A stretch of 11,401 nucleotides of DNA from Bacillota bacterium (GTDB lineage: Bacteria > Bacillota_E > Symbiobacteriia > JAMDAP01): the NCBI GenBank assembly GCA_023484675.1, contig JAMDAP010000126.1, positions 1 to 11,401 on the forward strand, read 5' to 3'. A model generated the notes under the pieces. The model saw only the letters and a program-made list of their open reading frames with translations, made no database searches and had not been told where the DNA came from. The number at the start of each line of letters is the position of its first letter. Within the stretch, counting starts at the first letter, position 1. Of the stretch, positions 1 through 6,442 are shown one piece after another. The translations under genes were made by a program, and so were the position numbers.

Positions 1-124
1 GCTGACCCGGGTGCGCAACCAGCGTGTTGGCAATTGGCGCCTGGCCGAGGGGAGCAGTCTGTCGAAGCAGCGGCTCCGGGCTCAGCCCTTCATCGCCCCG
101 CAGGAGGCAATAGCTCCCACCCCT

Positions 125-143
125 CACTGGCCTAAGGCCAGTG
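125..143. repeat. Perfect inverted repeat, CACTGGCC-TAA-GGCCAGTG
   Basis: This is an 8-bp stem with a 3-base loop, visible directly in the sequence. It contains the TAA stop of one open upstream frame in its loop. No T-run follows (TCCGAGAAC comes next), so it is not a typical intrinsic terminator. It could be an operator half-site pair, a Rho-independent-like 3' end of the preceding transcript, or an RNA-stabilising hairpin. Confidence 0.5.
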
Positions 144-168
144 TCCGAGAACAACCCGAAAAAGTAAA

Positions 169-189
169 CTAGCGGCTATCTGCCGCTAG
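169..189. repeat. Perfect inverted repeat just upstream of the dppD ribosome binding site
   Basis: CTAGCGGC (169-176) and GCCGCTAG (182-189) form an 8-bp stem around the loop TATCT. It ends five bases before AAGGAGG (195-201). The position suits an operator or a 5'-UTR hairpin that affects translation or stability of the ATPase mRNA. Its role is inferred from position only. Confidence 0.5.
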
Positions 190-208
190 CATACAAGGAG
201 GCCGGCCC

Positions 209-1270
209 ATGGAACGGCTGCTGGACATTGAAAACCTGAAGACCTATTTTCACACCGAGGATGGCATCGTACCAGCGGTGGACGGGGTCAGCTTCGGCCT
301 GGACAAGGGCGAGACCCTGGGCGTGGTGGGCGAGTCCGGCTGCGGCAAGAGCGTGACCTCGCTCTCCGTCATGCGCCTGATCCCCACGCCCCCGGGCGAG
401 TTCCGGGGCGGCCGCATCCTCTTCCGGGGGGAGGACCTGCTGAAGAAGTCCGAGGCGGAGTTGCGGCGGATCCGGGGTAATGAGATCTCGATGATCTTCC
501 AGGAACCCATGACCTCCCTGAACCCGGTCTTCACCATAGGCGACCAGATCGCCGAGGCCATTCAGCTGCACCAGGGCAAGTCACGGAAGGAGGCCATGGA
601 GAGGGCCGCCGAGATGTTGCGGTTGGTGGGCATTCCGGCGCCGGAGAAGCGCATTCACGAGTACCCGCACCAGTTGTCGGGCGGCATGCGGCAGCGGGCC
701 ATGATCGCCATGGCTCTGTCTTGCGAGCCTGCCCTGCTGATCGCCGACGAACCGACCACGGCTCTGGATGTGACCATCCAGGCGCAGATCCTGGAGCTGA
801 TGAAGAAGCTGAAGCGGGAGCTGGGCATGGCCATCATGCTCATCACCCATGATCTGGGCGTTGTGGCCGAGATGTGTGAGCGGGTGGTGGTGATGTACGC
901 CGGCAAGGTGGTGGAGGAGGCGGACGTGGTTTCGCTGTTCCAAAAGCCCTTGCACCCCTACACCGAGGGGCTGCTCAAGTCCATCCCGCGCCTGGACACG
1001 GCGCGGGGTGGGGTCGCCGCTACGGGGGCTGCGATTTCCGCTGCGGGGGTAGAGCAGGCAAGCCGGGGCGGGCGGGAACGGCTGCACGTCATCGAGGGCG
1101 TGGTGCCCAACCCCCAGCGATTGCCCAGTGGCTGCCGCTTCCACCCGCGTTGTCCCTACGCCCAGGAGGTCTGCCGCACGCAGGAGCCGCCGTTGTTGGA
1201 GGCAGGGCCTGGCCGGCAGGTGGCCTGCTGGCTGCATAACGAGATTCCCCTGCAGGGGGTGGCGTCATGA
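209..1270 (+). CDS. dppD: Peptide ABC transporter ATP-binding protein, DppD/OppD family
   Basis: This 353-residue cytoplasmic ATPase would couple ATP hydrolysis to peptide import with its DppF-like partner. All nucleotide-binding motifs are present: Walker A GESGCGKS at 41-48, Q-loop Gln98, signature LSGGM at 156-160, Walker B LLIADE at 176-181, D-loop ALD at 185-187 and switch His214. The C-terminal oligopeptide-transporter domain follows, with four cysteines (C309, C315, C322, C340) in the pattern known from DppD proteins that bind an Fe-S cluster. Residues 266-288 are an Ala/Gly-rich insert just before that domain. Length is normal for the family. The ATG start has AAGGAGG seven bases upstream. 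The stop overlaps the next start as ATGA, implying translational coupling. The family is certain; dipeptide versus longer-peptide specificity cannot be read from an ATPase, so dppD could equally be named oppD. Confidence 0.96.
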   Translation: MERLLDIENLKTYFHTEDGIVPAVDGVSFGLDKGETLGVVGESGCGKSVTSLSVMRLIPTPPGEFRGGRILFRGEDLLKKSEAELRRIRGNEISMIFQEPMTSLNPVFTIGDQIAEAIQLHQGKSRKEAMERAAEMLRLVGIPAPEKRIHEYPHQLSGGMRQRAMIAMALSCEPALLIADEPTTALDVTIQAQILELMKKLKRELGMAIMLITHDLGVVAEMCERVVVMYAGKVVEEADVVSLFQKPLHPYTEGLLKSIPRLDTARGGVAATGAAISAAGVEQASRGGRERLHVIEGVVPNPQRLPSGCRFHPRCPYAQEVCRTQEPPLLEAGPGRQVACWLHNEIPLQGVAS

Positions 1271-2319
1271 AGGCAGAGGCAGAAGTGACCCGGGTGTCCG
1301 GCGTGGGACCGGCTGCCGGCTTCGCCCCGGACCTGCCCGTCGACCCTGCGCCCGGCGAGATCCTGATGGACGTGCGAAACCTCAAGAAGTACTATCCGGT
1401 GACCAAGGGCGTAATGTCGCGCACCGTGGCCCACGTCAAGGCGGTGGACGGCATCAGCTTCAACGTCCGAAAGGGCGAGACCCTGGGCCTGGTGGGCGAG
1501 TCGGGCTGCGGCAAGACCACCACCGGCAAGGTGATCCTGCGGCTGCAGGAGGCCACCTCCGGCGAGGTCTGGTTTGAGGGCCGGAACATCATGGACCTGG
1601 GCGCTCAAGAGATGCGCCGGCTGCGGCGTGAGATGCAGATCATCTTCCAGGACCCGTACTCTTCCCTGAACCCGCGTATGACCGTGGGGGACATCATCGG
1701 CGAGCCGCTGATCATCCACGGCGTGGCTCGGGGTGCGGCCAAGGACAAACGGGTGCGGGAGCTGTTGGACGTCGTGGGGCTGTCGCCGGAGCACGCTCGC
1801 CGCTACCCCCACGAGTTCTCCGGTGGCCAGCGGCAGCGCATCGGCGTGGCCCGAGCCCTGGCCCTGAACCCCAAACTGATCGTCTGCGACGAGCCGGTCT
1901 CGGCCCTGGATGTGTCGATTCAGTCGCAGATTCTAAACCTGCTGGTGGACCTGCAGGCCGAGTTCGGCCTGACCTACATCTTCATCGCCCACGGGCTGGC
2001 CGCGGTGAAGTACATCTCCGACCGGGTGGGGGTCATGTATCTCGGGAAGATGGTGGAGACGGCCGATAGCGAGGAACTGTACGCCAACCCCAAGCACCCC
2101 TACACCGAGGCCCTGATGTCGGCCATCCCGGTGCCTGACCCGACGCTGAAGCGGGAGCGCATCGTCCTGGAGGGCGACGTGCCCAGCCCGGTGAACCCGC
2201 CTTCGGGTTGCCGGTTTCACACTCGCTGCCCCTATGCCATGGACGTGTGCCGGGAGATCGAGCCGGAGCTGCGGGACGTCGGCGGCGGCCACCTGATGGC
2301 CTGTCACCTCGAACGATAG
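1267..2319 (+). CDS. dppF: Peptide ABC transporter ATP-binding protein, DppF/OppF family
   Basis: This 350-residue protein is the second ATPase of the heterodimer. Motifs: Walker [10 protein letters not shown] at 77-85, Q-loop Gln128, signature FSGGQ at 184-188, Walker B LIVCDE at 204-209, D-loop ALD at 213-215 and switch His242. The residue after His242 is Gly (AHGL) where most relatives have Asp (SHDL or AHDL). The C-terminal domain has four cysteines (C315, C321, C328, C346) spaced like those of DppD. An N-terminal tail of about 30 residues, rich in Pro, Ala and Gly, precedes the ABC domain. The start overlaps dppD by four bases (ATGA) and is preceded only by a G-rich stretch, so translation probably depends on the upstream gene. 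No clear intrinsic terminator follows. Confidence 0.96.
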   Translation: MKAEAEVTRVSGVGPAAGFAPDLPVDPAPGEILMDVRNLKKYYPVTKGVMSRTVAHVKAVDGISFNVRKGETLGLVGESGCGKTTTGKVILRLQEATSGEVWFEGRNIMDLGAQEMRRLRREMQIIFQDPYSSLNPRMTVGDIIGEPLIIHGVARGAAKDKRVRELLDVVGLSPEHARRYPHEFSGGQRQRIGVARALALNPKLIVCDEPVSALDVSIQSQILNLLVDLQAEFGLTYIFIAHGLAAVKYISDRVGVMYLGKMVETADSEELYANPKHPYTEALMSAIPVPDPTLKRERIVLEGDVPSPVNPPSGCRFHTRCPYAMDVCREIEPELRDVGGGHLMACHLER

Positions 2320-2399
2320 ATGGGCACCTCGGGCCGGCTGGTTTAAGGCCGGCACATGGGATGGTGCGTCGCACGCGATGGCGATTTTGTGTCATACCC
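2320..2399 (+). other. Non-coding gap after dppF with a GC-rich stem-loop
   Basis: No gene is visible. A 7-bp stem pairs GCCGGCT (2333-2339) with GGCCGGC (2347-2353), including one T-G pair, around the loop GGTTTAA. It lies 14 bases after the dppF stop. No T-run follows, so it may mark or protect the 3' end of the dppDF message but is not a textbook intrinsic terminator. Confidence 0.4.
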
Positions 2400-2429
2400 T
2401 TGTCAGGCCTCCGGACTGCGTTGTATAAT
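2400..2429 (+). promoter_or_regulatory. Sigma-A-type promoter of the riboswitch-led operon
   Basis: The -35 box TTGTCA (2400-2405) and a perfect -10 box TATAAT (2424-2429) are separated by 18 bases. The predicted transcription start is near A2436, giving a leader of about 430 bases before the hydrolase gene. It is the best promoter in the window and sits directly ahead of the riboswitch, which supports an independent transcription unit downstream of dppDF. Confidence 0.8.
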
Positions 2430-2447
2430 CCTTTCAACACTCTGGAG

Positions 2448-2466
2448 CCGGCCCCGGTCGGGCCGG
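2448..2466 (+). other. 5' leader hairpin before the aptamer
   Basis: CCGGCCC (2448-2454) and GGGCCGG (2460-2466) form a perfect 7-bp stem with the loop CGGTC. It starts about 12 bases after the predicted transcription start, so it would be the first structure of the leader RNA. It may stabilise the 5' end; nothing in the sequence shows a more specific role. Confidence 0.45.
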
Positions 2467-2505
2467 TCGGGTCAATTCAAAAGCGCCTTCTGAGACGATA
2501 ACCTC

Positions 2506-2676
2506 GTGGAAGTGTACCTAGGGTTCCGCGCACTTTGCTGGCTCAAGCGGTGCGGCCTGGTCCAAGCGGTACAGCCCGGAGCGTTGCTGCCGCCTCGCCG
2601 ACGTGGCAACCCGTTGGCAGGCCGTTGCAGCCGGCGGGTACACCGTGGGTAGAAAAGACCCCAGCGGTAAGTTCCT
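2506..2676 (+). promoter_or_regulatory. ykkC-family riboswitch aptamer, probably subtype 2 (ppGpp or PRPP)
   Basis: The order and spacing of conserved blocks match the ykkC superfamily: CTAGGGTTCCGC at 2518-2529, GGTCCAAGCGGTACAG at 2559-2574, TACACCG at 2639-2645 and GGGTAGAAAAGACCC at 2647-2661. Supporting helices can be drawn: GGAA 2508-2511 with TTCC 2672-2675; TGTACC 2513-2518 with GGTACA 2568-2573; GCAC 2530-2533 with GTGC 2550-2553; CCCG 2575-2578 with CGGG 2635-2638; ACCG 2642-2645 with CGGT 2665-2668; GGGT 2647-2650 with ACCC 2658-2661. From memory of the family, GGTCCAAG and ACACCG fit subtype 2 better than guanidine-I RNAs, which usually show GGTCCGAG and ACACGG. Peptide transport and peptidase genes downstream suit the ppGpp class, but PRPP and other subtype ligands are not excluded. 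The variable arm 2575-2638 is unusually long. Confidence 0.85.
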
Positions 2677-2726
2677 CTCCCCCGTAAGGGAAAGTAGGAG
2701 CTGCCGTGTGGGGTCTCTTTCGTATT
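2656..2726 (+). terminator. Intrinsic terminator forming the riboswitch expression platform
   Basis: AGACCCCA (2656-2663) pairs perfectly with TGGGGTCT (2709-2716). After one bulged base (2708) the stem continues with GCGGTA (2664-2669) against TGCCGT (2702-2707), including wobble pairs. A smaller hairpin (CCC-GTAA-GGG, 2681-2690) lies inside. The tail TCTCTTTCGTATT (2714-2726) is U-rich but interrupted. The 5' arm reuses the ACCC and CGGT strands of the aptamer core, so aptamer and terminator exclude each other. Ligand binding should prevent termination and switch the operon on. Confidence 0.75.
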
Positions 2727-2864
2727 GCCATTCTGCCCTCGCCCCCTTGCGAGGCGTGAAAGGAGGCAGGTCCCAAGATACGCGCCCTGCCGCAACTCCC
2801 GTGCTTCAAGTGGGTCATAAGGCACCGTAGCAGTACAGGGAAGAAACCTGGAGAGGGACGAACG
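2727..2864 (+). other. Second leader segment with hairpins and an orphan Shine-Dalgarno
   Basis: No gene is recognised between the terminator and the hydrolase. CCTCGC (2737-2742) and GCGAGG (2749-2754) form a 6-bp hairpin. GGCAGG (2765-2770) and CCTGCC (2786-2791) form another, overlapping AAAGGAGG (2759-2766). That strong Shine-Dalgarno-like site has no ATG, GTG or TTG at a usable distance; only an ATA codon at 2778 lies in frame with the hydrolase. The real hydrolase start has its own site, GGAGAGGG (2850-2857). The segment may tune translation or mRNA stability. Confidence 0.4.
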
Positions 2865-3698
2865 ATGTTTATAACGGTCAATGGTGTCCGGCTCGAGTAC
2901 AACGACGGCGGCGACGGAATTCCCATCGTCACCTTGCACGGCGGACCCGGCATGAGCAACCGCGCCTCAGACTGGCGGACTTTCCAGCCCTTCACCGACC
3001 AGTACCGCCTGATCAGCTATGACCAGCGGGGCAACGGAGGCTCGGAGGGCAAAGAGCCCTACACCCATGAGCAGTGGGTAGCCGATCTGGAGGCCATGCG
3101 ACATCAGCTCGGGCTCGGCAAGATCGTCCTGACCGGCGGCTCCTACGGCGGGCACCTGGCCCTGGAGTACGCCATCCGGCATCAGGATAACCTGCGGGCC
3201 CTGATCCTGCGCGATACCGCAGCCAGCAACAAGTACCAGGACACGGCCATGAAGCGGGCCCGGGAGAGCGGCTTGCCCATGGATCTCGCTGCCCTGGAGC
3301 GACTCTTTGGCGGTCGGGTCTCAGGCAACGAGGAGTTCCGCAGCAGCTTTGCCATGATCCAGCCCCTGTACAACGTTGTCTATGACCCGGAGGAGGGCAA
3401 GAAGGCACTGGCCGCCATCCCCTTCCGGTACGAGACCCACAACTGGGCGTTCGGCCGCAACCAGCCGGGGTTTGACATCGTCCACCGGCTGAAGGAGATT
3501 CGGGTGCCCACCCTGGTCATCGTCGGGCGCCACGATTGGATCACGCCCCTGGAGGCGTCGGAAGAGATCGCGCGCGAGATCCCGGGCAGCCGCCTGGTCA
3601 TCTTTGAGCACAGCGGCCACTCGCCCCAGAAGGAGGAGAACGCACGGTTCCTCCAGCTGGTCCGGGACTTTCTGCAGGAAATGGCGCCGGCGGCCTGA
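2865..3698 (+). CDS. pip: Alpha/beta hydrolase, proline iminopeptidase-like (peptidase family S33)
   Basis: This 277-residue protein probably removes N-terminal proline (or another residue) from short peptides in the cytoplasm. The proline-iminopeptidase motif HGGPG, which forms the oxyanion region, is at 25-29, followed by YDQRGNGGS at 52-60. The nucleophile elbow GGSYGG (91-96) gives Ser93; the other triad members are Asp224 in GRHDWITP and His252 in HSGHSP. The helical cap domain lies at about 120-205. There is no signal peptide. The ATG has GGAGAGGG seven bases upstream. It is the first gene after the riboswitch and precedes a peptide-binding lipoprotein, which fits hydrolysis of imported peptides. 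Some S33 relatives act as amino-acid amidases or other aminopeptidases, so exact specificity is uncertain. Confidence 0.9.
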   Translation: MFITVNGVRLEYNDGGDGIPIVTLHGGPGMSNRASDWRTFQPFTDQYRLISYDQRGNGGSEGKEPYTHEQWVADLEAMRHQLGLGKIVLTGGSYGGHLALEYAIRHQDNLRALILRDTAASNKYQDTAMKRARESGLPMDLAALERLFGGRVSGNEEFRSSFAMIQPLYNVVYDPEEGKKALAAIPFRYETHNWAFGRNQPGFDIVHRLKEIRVPTLVIVGRHDWITPLEASEEIAREIPGSRLVIFEHSGHSPQKEENARFLQLVRDFLQEMAPAA

Positions 3699-3786
3699 GG
3701 GTCGCCCCCTGCGGGCAAGGCCCGCCCCCTCGGGGCAACGTCCGCAGCAGAGCAGCAAAACACGACGAATGGGAAGGTGCAATCAC
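3699..3786 (+). other. Intercistronic hairpin pair between hydrolase and binding protein
   Basis: Two adjacent GC stems are visible: GCGGGC (3711-3716) with GCCCGC (3720-3725), loop AAG, and GCCCC (3724-3728) with GGGGC (3732-3736). They share bases, so only one forms fully. No T-run follows. Such structures commonly protect the 3' end of one cistron or raise the relative amount of a binding-protein mRNA. The ribosome binding site GGAAGGTG at 3772-3779 follows and sets the GTG start at 3787. Confidence 0.45.
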
Positions 3787-5421
3787 GTGAACAGGCTTTT
3801 GGCCAACAAGCTCCGCATCGCGGCAGTTCTTTTGGTGGCAGCGATGCTGCTGAGCGCCTGCAGCAAACCCTCTGCCGGAAGCAAGCCGGCAGCGGGTGAC
3901 CAGGGCGCGGGGACTTATGATCCCAACGGTGCGCTGACCTTTGTCACCACCTCCGACCCAACGTTCAACCCCTGGAGCCCCAATGCCTACCAGGAGTCTA
4001 ACCTGATCAACGAGATGCTTTTCCCCGGCCTCACGCGCTGGGACAAGGAGTACAAGCCCGAGGCCGACCTGGCCACGGAGTGGTCGACCTCACCGGACGG
4101 TCTGACCTGGACCTTCAAGCTTCGGGAGGGCGTCACCTGGACCGACGGCCAGCCCTTCACCGCCGATGACGTGGCCTTTACCTTCAACAATATCGTGCTG
4201 GACAAGAAGCTGGGGGCCAACGGCAGAAGCAATTACACCGCCGTGGACCATGTCGTTGCCGTCGATCCGCTCACTGTTCAGTTCATTCTCAAGAAGCCCT
4301 TCGCCGCTCTGCCGGCCTATCTTGCCTACTACTCCGGCATACTGCCCAAGCACGTCTTTGAGGGCGTGACCGACCCCTGGAAGCTGACCGAGTTCAACAA
4401 GAAGAATCCCATCGGCACCGGCCCCTACAAGGTGTCCCAGTACTCGGAGGGCGCTTACCTCACCCTGGTCCCCAACGACAAGTACTGGGGCGGCAAGCCG
4501 AAGCTCAAGAGCATCACTTTCAAAATCGTTCCTGACCCCAATGCTCAGGTGGCCCAGATGTTGGCCGGCGACGTCGACATGATTGGCCTATCCGACCCGG
4601 CGGTGCTGGACCGCTTCAAGGGCAACAGCAAGTTTGACGTCATCGCCCAGACCCAGAACATCTACTACTTCATCTTCCTCAACCAGAAGGATGCGCGGTT
4701 TCAGGACGCGCGGGTGCGGCAGGCACTGCTTTACGCCGTGGACCGCGAGGCGATGATCAAGAACATCCTGAAGGGCTACGGCACCATTGCCACCGGCCCG
4801 ATCGCTCCCATTCAGAAGGCCTACTACGACCCGGAAGTCCAGCAGTATCCCTATGATCCAGGCAAGGCCAAGCAACTTCTGGCGGATGCGGGCTGGACTC
4901 CTGGCCCGGACGGCACGCTGCAAAAAGATGGCAAGACCTTGGTCATCAACATGCCCACGGCTCAGTACCAGCAACTGACCCCCATCACCCTGCTGGTCCA
5001 GCAGTACTGGCAGGCAATCGGCGTCAAGGCCGTGATCAAGTCGATGGACTGGAACAGCTGGATCAAGCAAGTGGTCGTGAACCGCGACTATGAAGGCTCC
5101 GTGGCCTGGTGGTCGACGCCTACCGACCCGGATGTGCTGCCCTACTACGCCTCGGACGCCGCCGAGAAGGGCTCGAACATCCCTGGCTACAAGAACCCCA
5201 TGCTGGATCAGATTCTGGAGCAGGGCCGCGCCGCCAAGACCCAGGCGGAGCGGGTTCAGATCTACCGGCAGGCACAGGAGCTGATGGCACAGGAACTGCC
5301 CTACCTGTACCTCTGGTACCCGCAGATCCTCACGGTGCGCAGCGCCAAGATCGGCGGCATGCTGGAAGCCGGCCAGTCCGCCGCATTCGCGCACGCCGTG
5401 GACTTCTACGTGAAGCGATAG
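3787..5421 (+). CDS. Peptide-binding lipoprotein, ABC transporter solute-binding family 5 (copy 1)
   Basis: This 544-residue extracellular lipoprotein would capture peptides and deliver them to the permeases just downstream. Residues 1-24 are a lipoprotein signal peptide (two Arg/Lys near the start, hydrophobic core 11-22) ending in the lipobox LSAC with Cys25 as the lipidation site. A Ser/Gly/Ala linker (26-45) leads into the family-5 fold: FPGLTRWD near 79, the LTWTFKLREGVTWTDGQPF block near 106-124, GTGPYKV near 210, and YPYDPGKAKQLLADAGW near 354-370. The start is GTG at 3787 because GGAAGGTG lies seven bases upstream and the signal peptide begins there. The frame is open further upstream, but that part overlaps the hydrolase gene and encodes low-complexity Arg/Pro sequence. 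The ligand is probably a short peptide; family 5 also binds nickel, sugars and other solutes. Confidence 0.93.
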   Translation: MNRLLANKLRIAAVLLVAAMLLSACSKPSAGSKPAAGDQGAGTYDPNGALTFVTTSDPTFNPWSPNAYQESNLINEMLFPGLTRWDKEYKPEADLATEWSTSPDGLTWTFKLREGVTWTDGQPFTADDVAFTFNNIVLDKKLGANGRSNYTAVDHVVAVDPLTVQFILKKPFAALPAYLAYYSGILPKHVFEGVTDPWKLTEFNKKNPIGTGPYKVSQYSEGAYLTLVPNDKYWGGKPKLKSITFKIVPDPNAQVAQMLAGDVDMIGLSDPAVLDRFKGNSKFDVIAQTQNIYYFIFLNQKDARFQDARVRQALLYAVDREAMIKNILKGYGTIATGPIAPIQKAYYDPEVQQYPYDPGKAKQLLADAGWTPGPDGTLQKDGKTLVINMPTAQYQQLTPITLLVQQYWQAIGVKAVIKSMDWNSWIKQVVVNRDYEGSVAWWSTPTDPDVLPYYASDAAEKGSNIPGYKNPMLDQILEQGRAAKTQAERVQIYRQAQELMAQELPYLYLWYPQILTVRSAKIGGMLEAGQSAAFAHAVDFYVKR

Positions 5422-5438
5422 GACACGGCTGGGGCGAC

Positions 5439-5466
5439 GGGAGGAGGCCCGACCGGGTCCCCTCCC
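5439..5466 (+). other. Strong intercistronic hairpin after binding protein 1
   Basis: GGGAGG (5439-5444) pairs with CCTCCC (5461-5466). After one bulged A the stem continues as GGCCC (5446-5450) with GGG(T)CC (5455-5460), closing on the tetraloop GACC. That gives 11 base pairs with two single-base bulges. There is no U-tract, and AAAGGAGG for the next gene follows 14 bases later. The likely role is stabilising the binding-protein part of the mRNA or partial attenuation, so that the lipoprotein exceeds the permeases. Confidence 0.6.
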
Positions 5467-5494
5467 GGACCCTGCTTCCGAAAGGAGGGCTGAC

Positions 5495-6442
5495 ATGCTG
5501 AGCTATCTGGCTCGTCGCCTGGGACAGGGCGTTGTGGTCATCGTCCTGGTCACCATCTTCACGTTCTTCCTGGTCAACCTGGCTCCAGGAGGCCCTTCCT
5601 CCATCGTCCGAATGGACACCACCGCTGAGCAGCGAGAGGCCTTGACGCACCAGATGGGGCTCGACGTGCCGGTGTCCGTGCGCTACCTGCGCTGGGCGGA
5701 GGGCGTGCTCCACGGCGACTTCGGCTACTCCCTGGCCGGTGGTGAGGCGGTCGGCCCGCTGCTGGGACAGCGCCTGGTCAACACGGCGCAACTGGCCCTG
5801 ACGGCCCTGGTGCTGTCCATCCTGATCGGTCTGCCCCTGGGCATCTGGACGGCCCTCCGGCGCAACACCTGGCTGGACTATGCGATCAACGCCGTCAGTA
5901 CCCTGGGCATGTCCCTGCCGTCCTTCTGGCTCGGCATCATGGCGGTGATGGTCTTCTCGGTCACCCTCGGCCTGCTGCCAGCTTCGGGCATGTCCGAGAT
6001 CGGCTCTGACTTCTCCCTGACCGACCGCATCCGCCACCTGATCCTGCCGACCTCGGTGCTGGCGATCACCATCATGCCCAACCTGGTGCGCTTCGCCCGC
6101 TCCGCCCTGCTGGAGGTGCTGGGCCTTGACTTCATGCGCACCGCGCGAGCCAAGGGGCTGGCTGCGCGCATGGTCCTTCTGAAGCACGGCATGCGCAACG
6201 CCCTCATTCCCGTTGTGGCCATGATTGGGCTCTTGCTGCCAGCCCTGCTGAGCGGCTCGGTGATCGCGGAGAGCGTCTTCGGTTGGCCGGGCATGGGCCG
6301 CCTGGCGGTGGACGCCGCCATGAACCGGGACTACCCGGTGGTCATGGCCGTCACGGTGGTGGCCGGAGCAATTGTGGTCTTCACCAATCTGGGGGTCGAT
6401 CTGGTGTACTCCTTGATAGATCCGAGGGTTCGCCATGAGTAG
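5495..6442 (+). CDS. dppB: Peptide ABC transporter permease, DppB/OppB family
   Basis: This 315-residue inner-membrane permease is one half of the peptide channel. The N-terminus (MLSYLARRLGQGVVVIVL) is typical of DppB, with the first membrane segment at about 12-30. A long extracytoplasmic stretch follows, containing HGDFGYSL at 73-80. Further membrane segments lie at roughly 96-120, 131-160, 181-200, 236-258 and 282-306. The cytoplasmic coupling loop that docks on the ATPase is RTARAKGLAARMVLLKHG (215-232). The C-terminus ends in the usual LVYSLIDPRVRHE form. The ATG is preceded by AAAGGAGG (5481-5488), one of the best ribosome sites in the window. Its last eight bases overlap the next gene. 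Partner choice with dppC and the binding protein is clear from order; substrate range is not. Confidence 0.95.
   Translation: MLSYLARRLGQGVVVIVLVTIFTFFLVNLAPGGPSSIVRMDTTAEQREALTHQMGLDVPVSVRYLRWAEGVLHGDFGYSLAGGEAVGPLLGQRLVNTAQLALTALVLSILIGLPLGIWTALRRNTWLDYAINAVSTLGMSLPSFWLGIMAVMVFSVTLGLLPASGMSEIGSDFSLTDRIRHLILPTSVLAITIMPNLVRFARSALLEVLGLDFMRTARAKGLAARMVLLKHGMRNALIPVVAMIGLLLPALLSGSVIAESVFGWPGMGRLAVDAAMNRDYPVVMAVTVVAGAIVVFTNLGVDLVYSLIDPRVRHE

Larger units (their letters stand above)
1..208 (+). other. Leader region upstream of dppD; possible tail of an unidentified gene
   Basis: No recognisable gene lies here. Two + frames are open from the window edge: one ends at TAA 133-135 and the other at TAG 170-172. 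The second encodes about 56 residues containing charged and aromatic positions, so it could be the C-terminus of an upstream gene, but I recognise no family. The region carries two perfect inverted repeats (125-143 and 169-189), listed separately. A weak -10-like TAAACT at 165-170 has no credible -35 partner, so I do not call a promoter. The dppD ribosome binding site AAGGAGG is at 195-201. Confidence 0.4.

Noticed and set aside
2506..2676. T-box leader as an alternative reading of the structured leader
   Set aside because: The conserved T-box antiterminator sequence (AGGGTGGNACCGCG) is absent, and the conserved blocks present belong to the ykkC superfamily.
2506..2676. Guanidine-I class assignment for the ykkC aptamer
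   Set aside because: GGTCCAAG and ACACCG differ from the GGTCCGAG and ACACGG forms expected for guanidine-I, and no guanidine exporter, carboxylase or related gene lies downstream. Not excluded without a covariance search.
2603..2830. Open frame of 75 codons inside the leader, starting ATGGCAACC-like at 2603
   Set aside because: It begins within the aptamer's variable arm, runs through the terminator and has no ribosome site. Its product has no recognisable domain. The RNA explanation accounts for the sequence.
3604..3786. In-frame upstream extension of binding protein 1
   Set aside because: It overlaps the end of the hydrolase gene in another frame and encodes Arg/Pro-rich low-complexity sequence. 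The lipoprotein signal peptide and ribosome site fix the start at GTG 3787.
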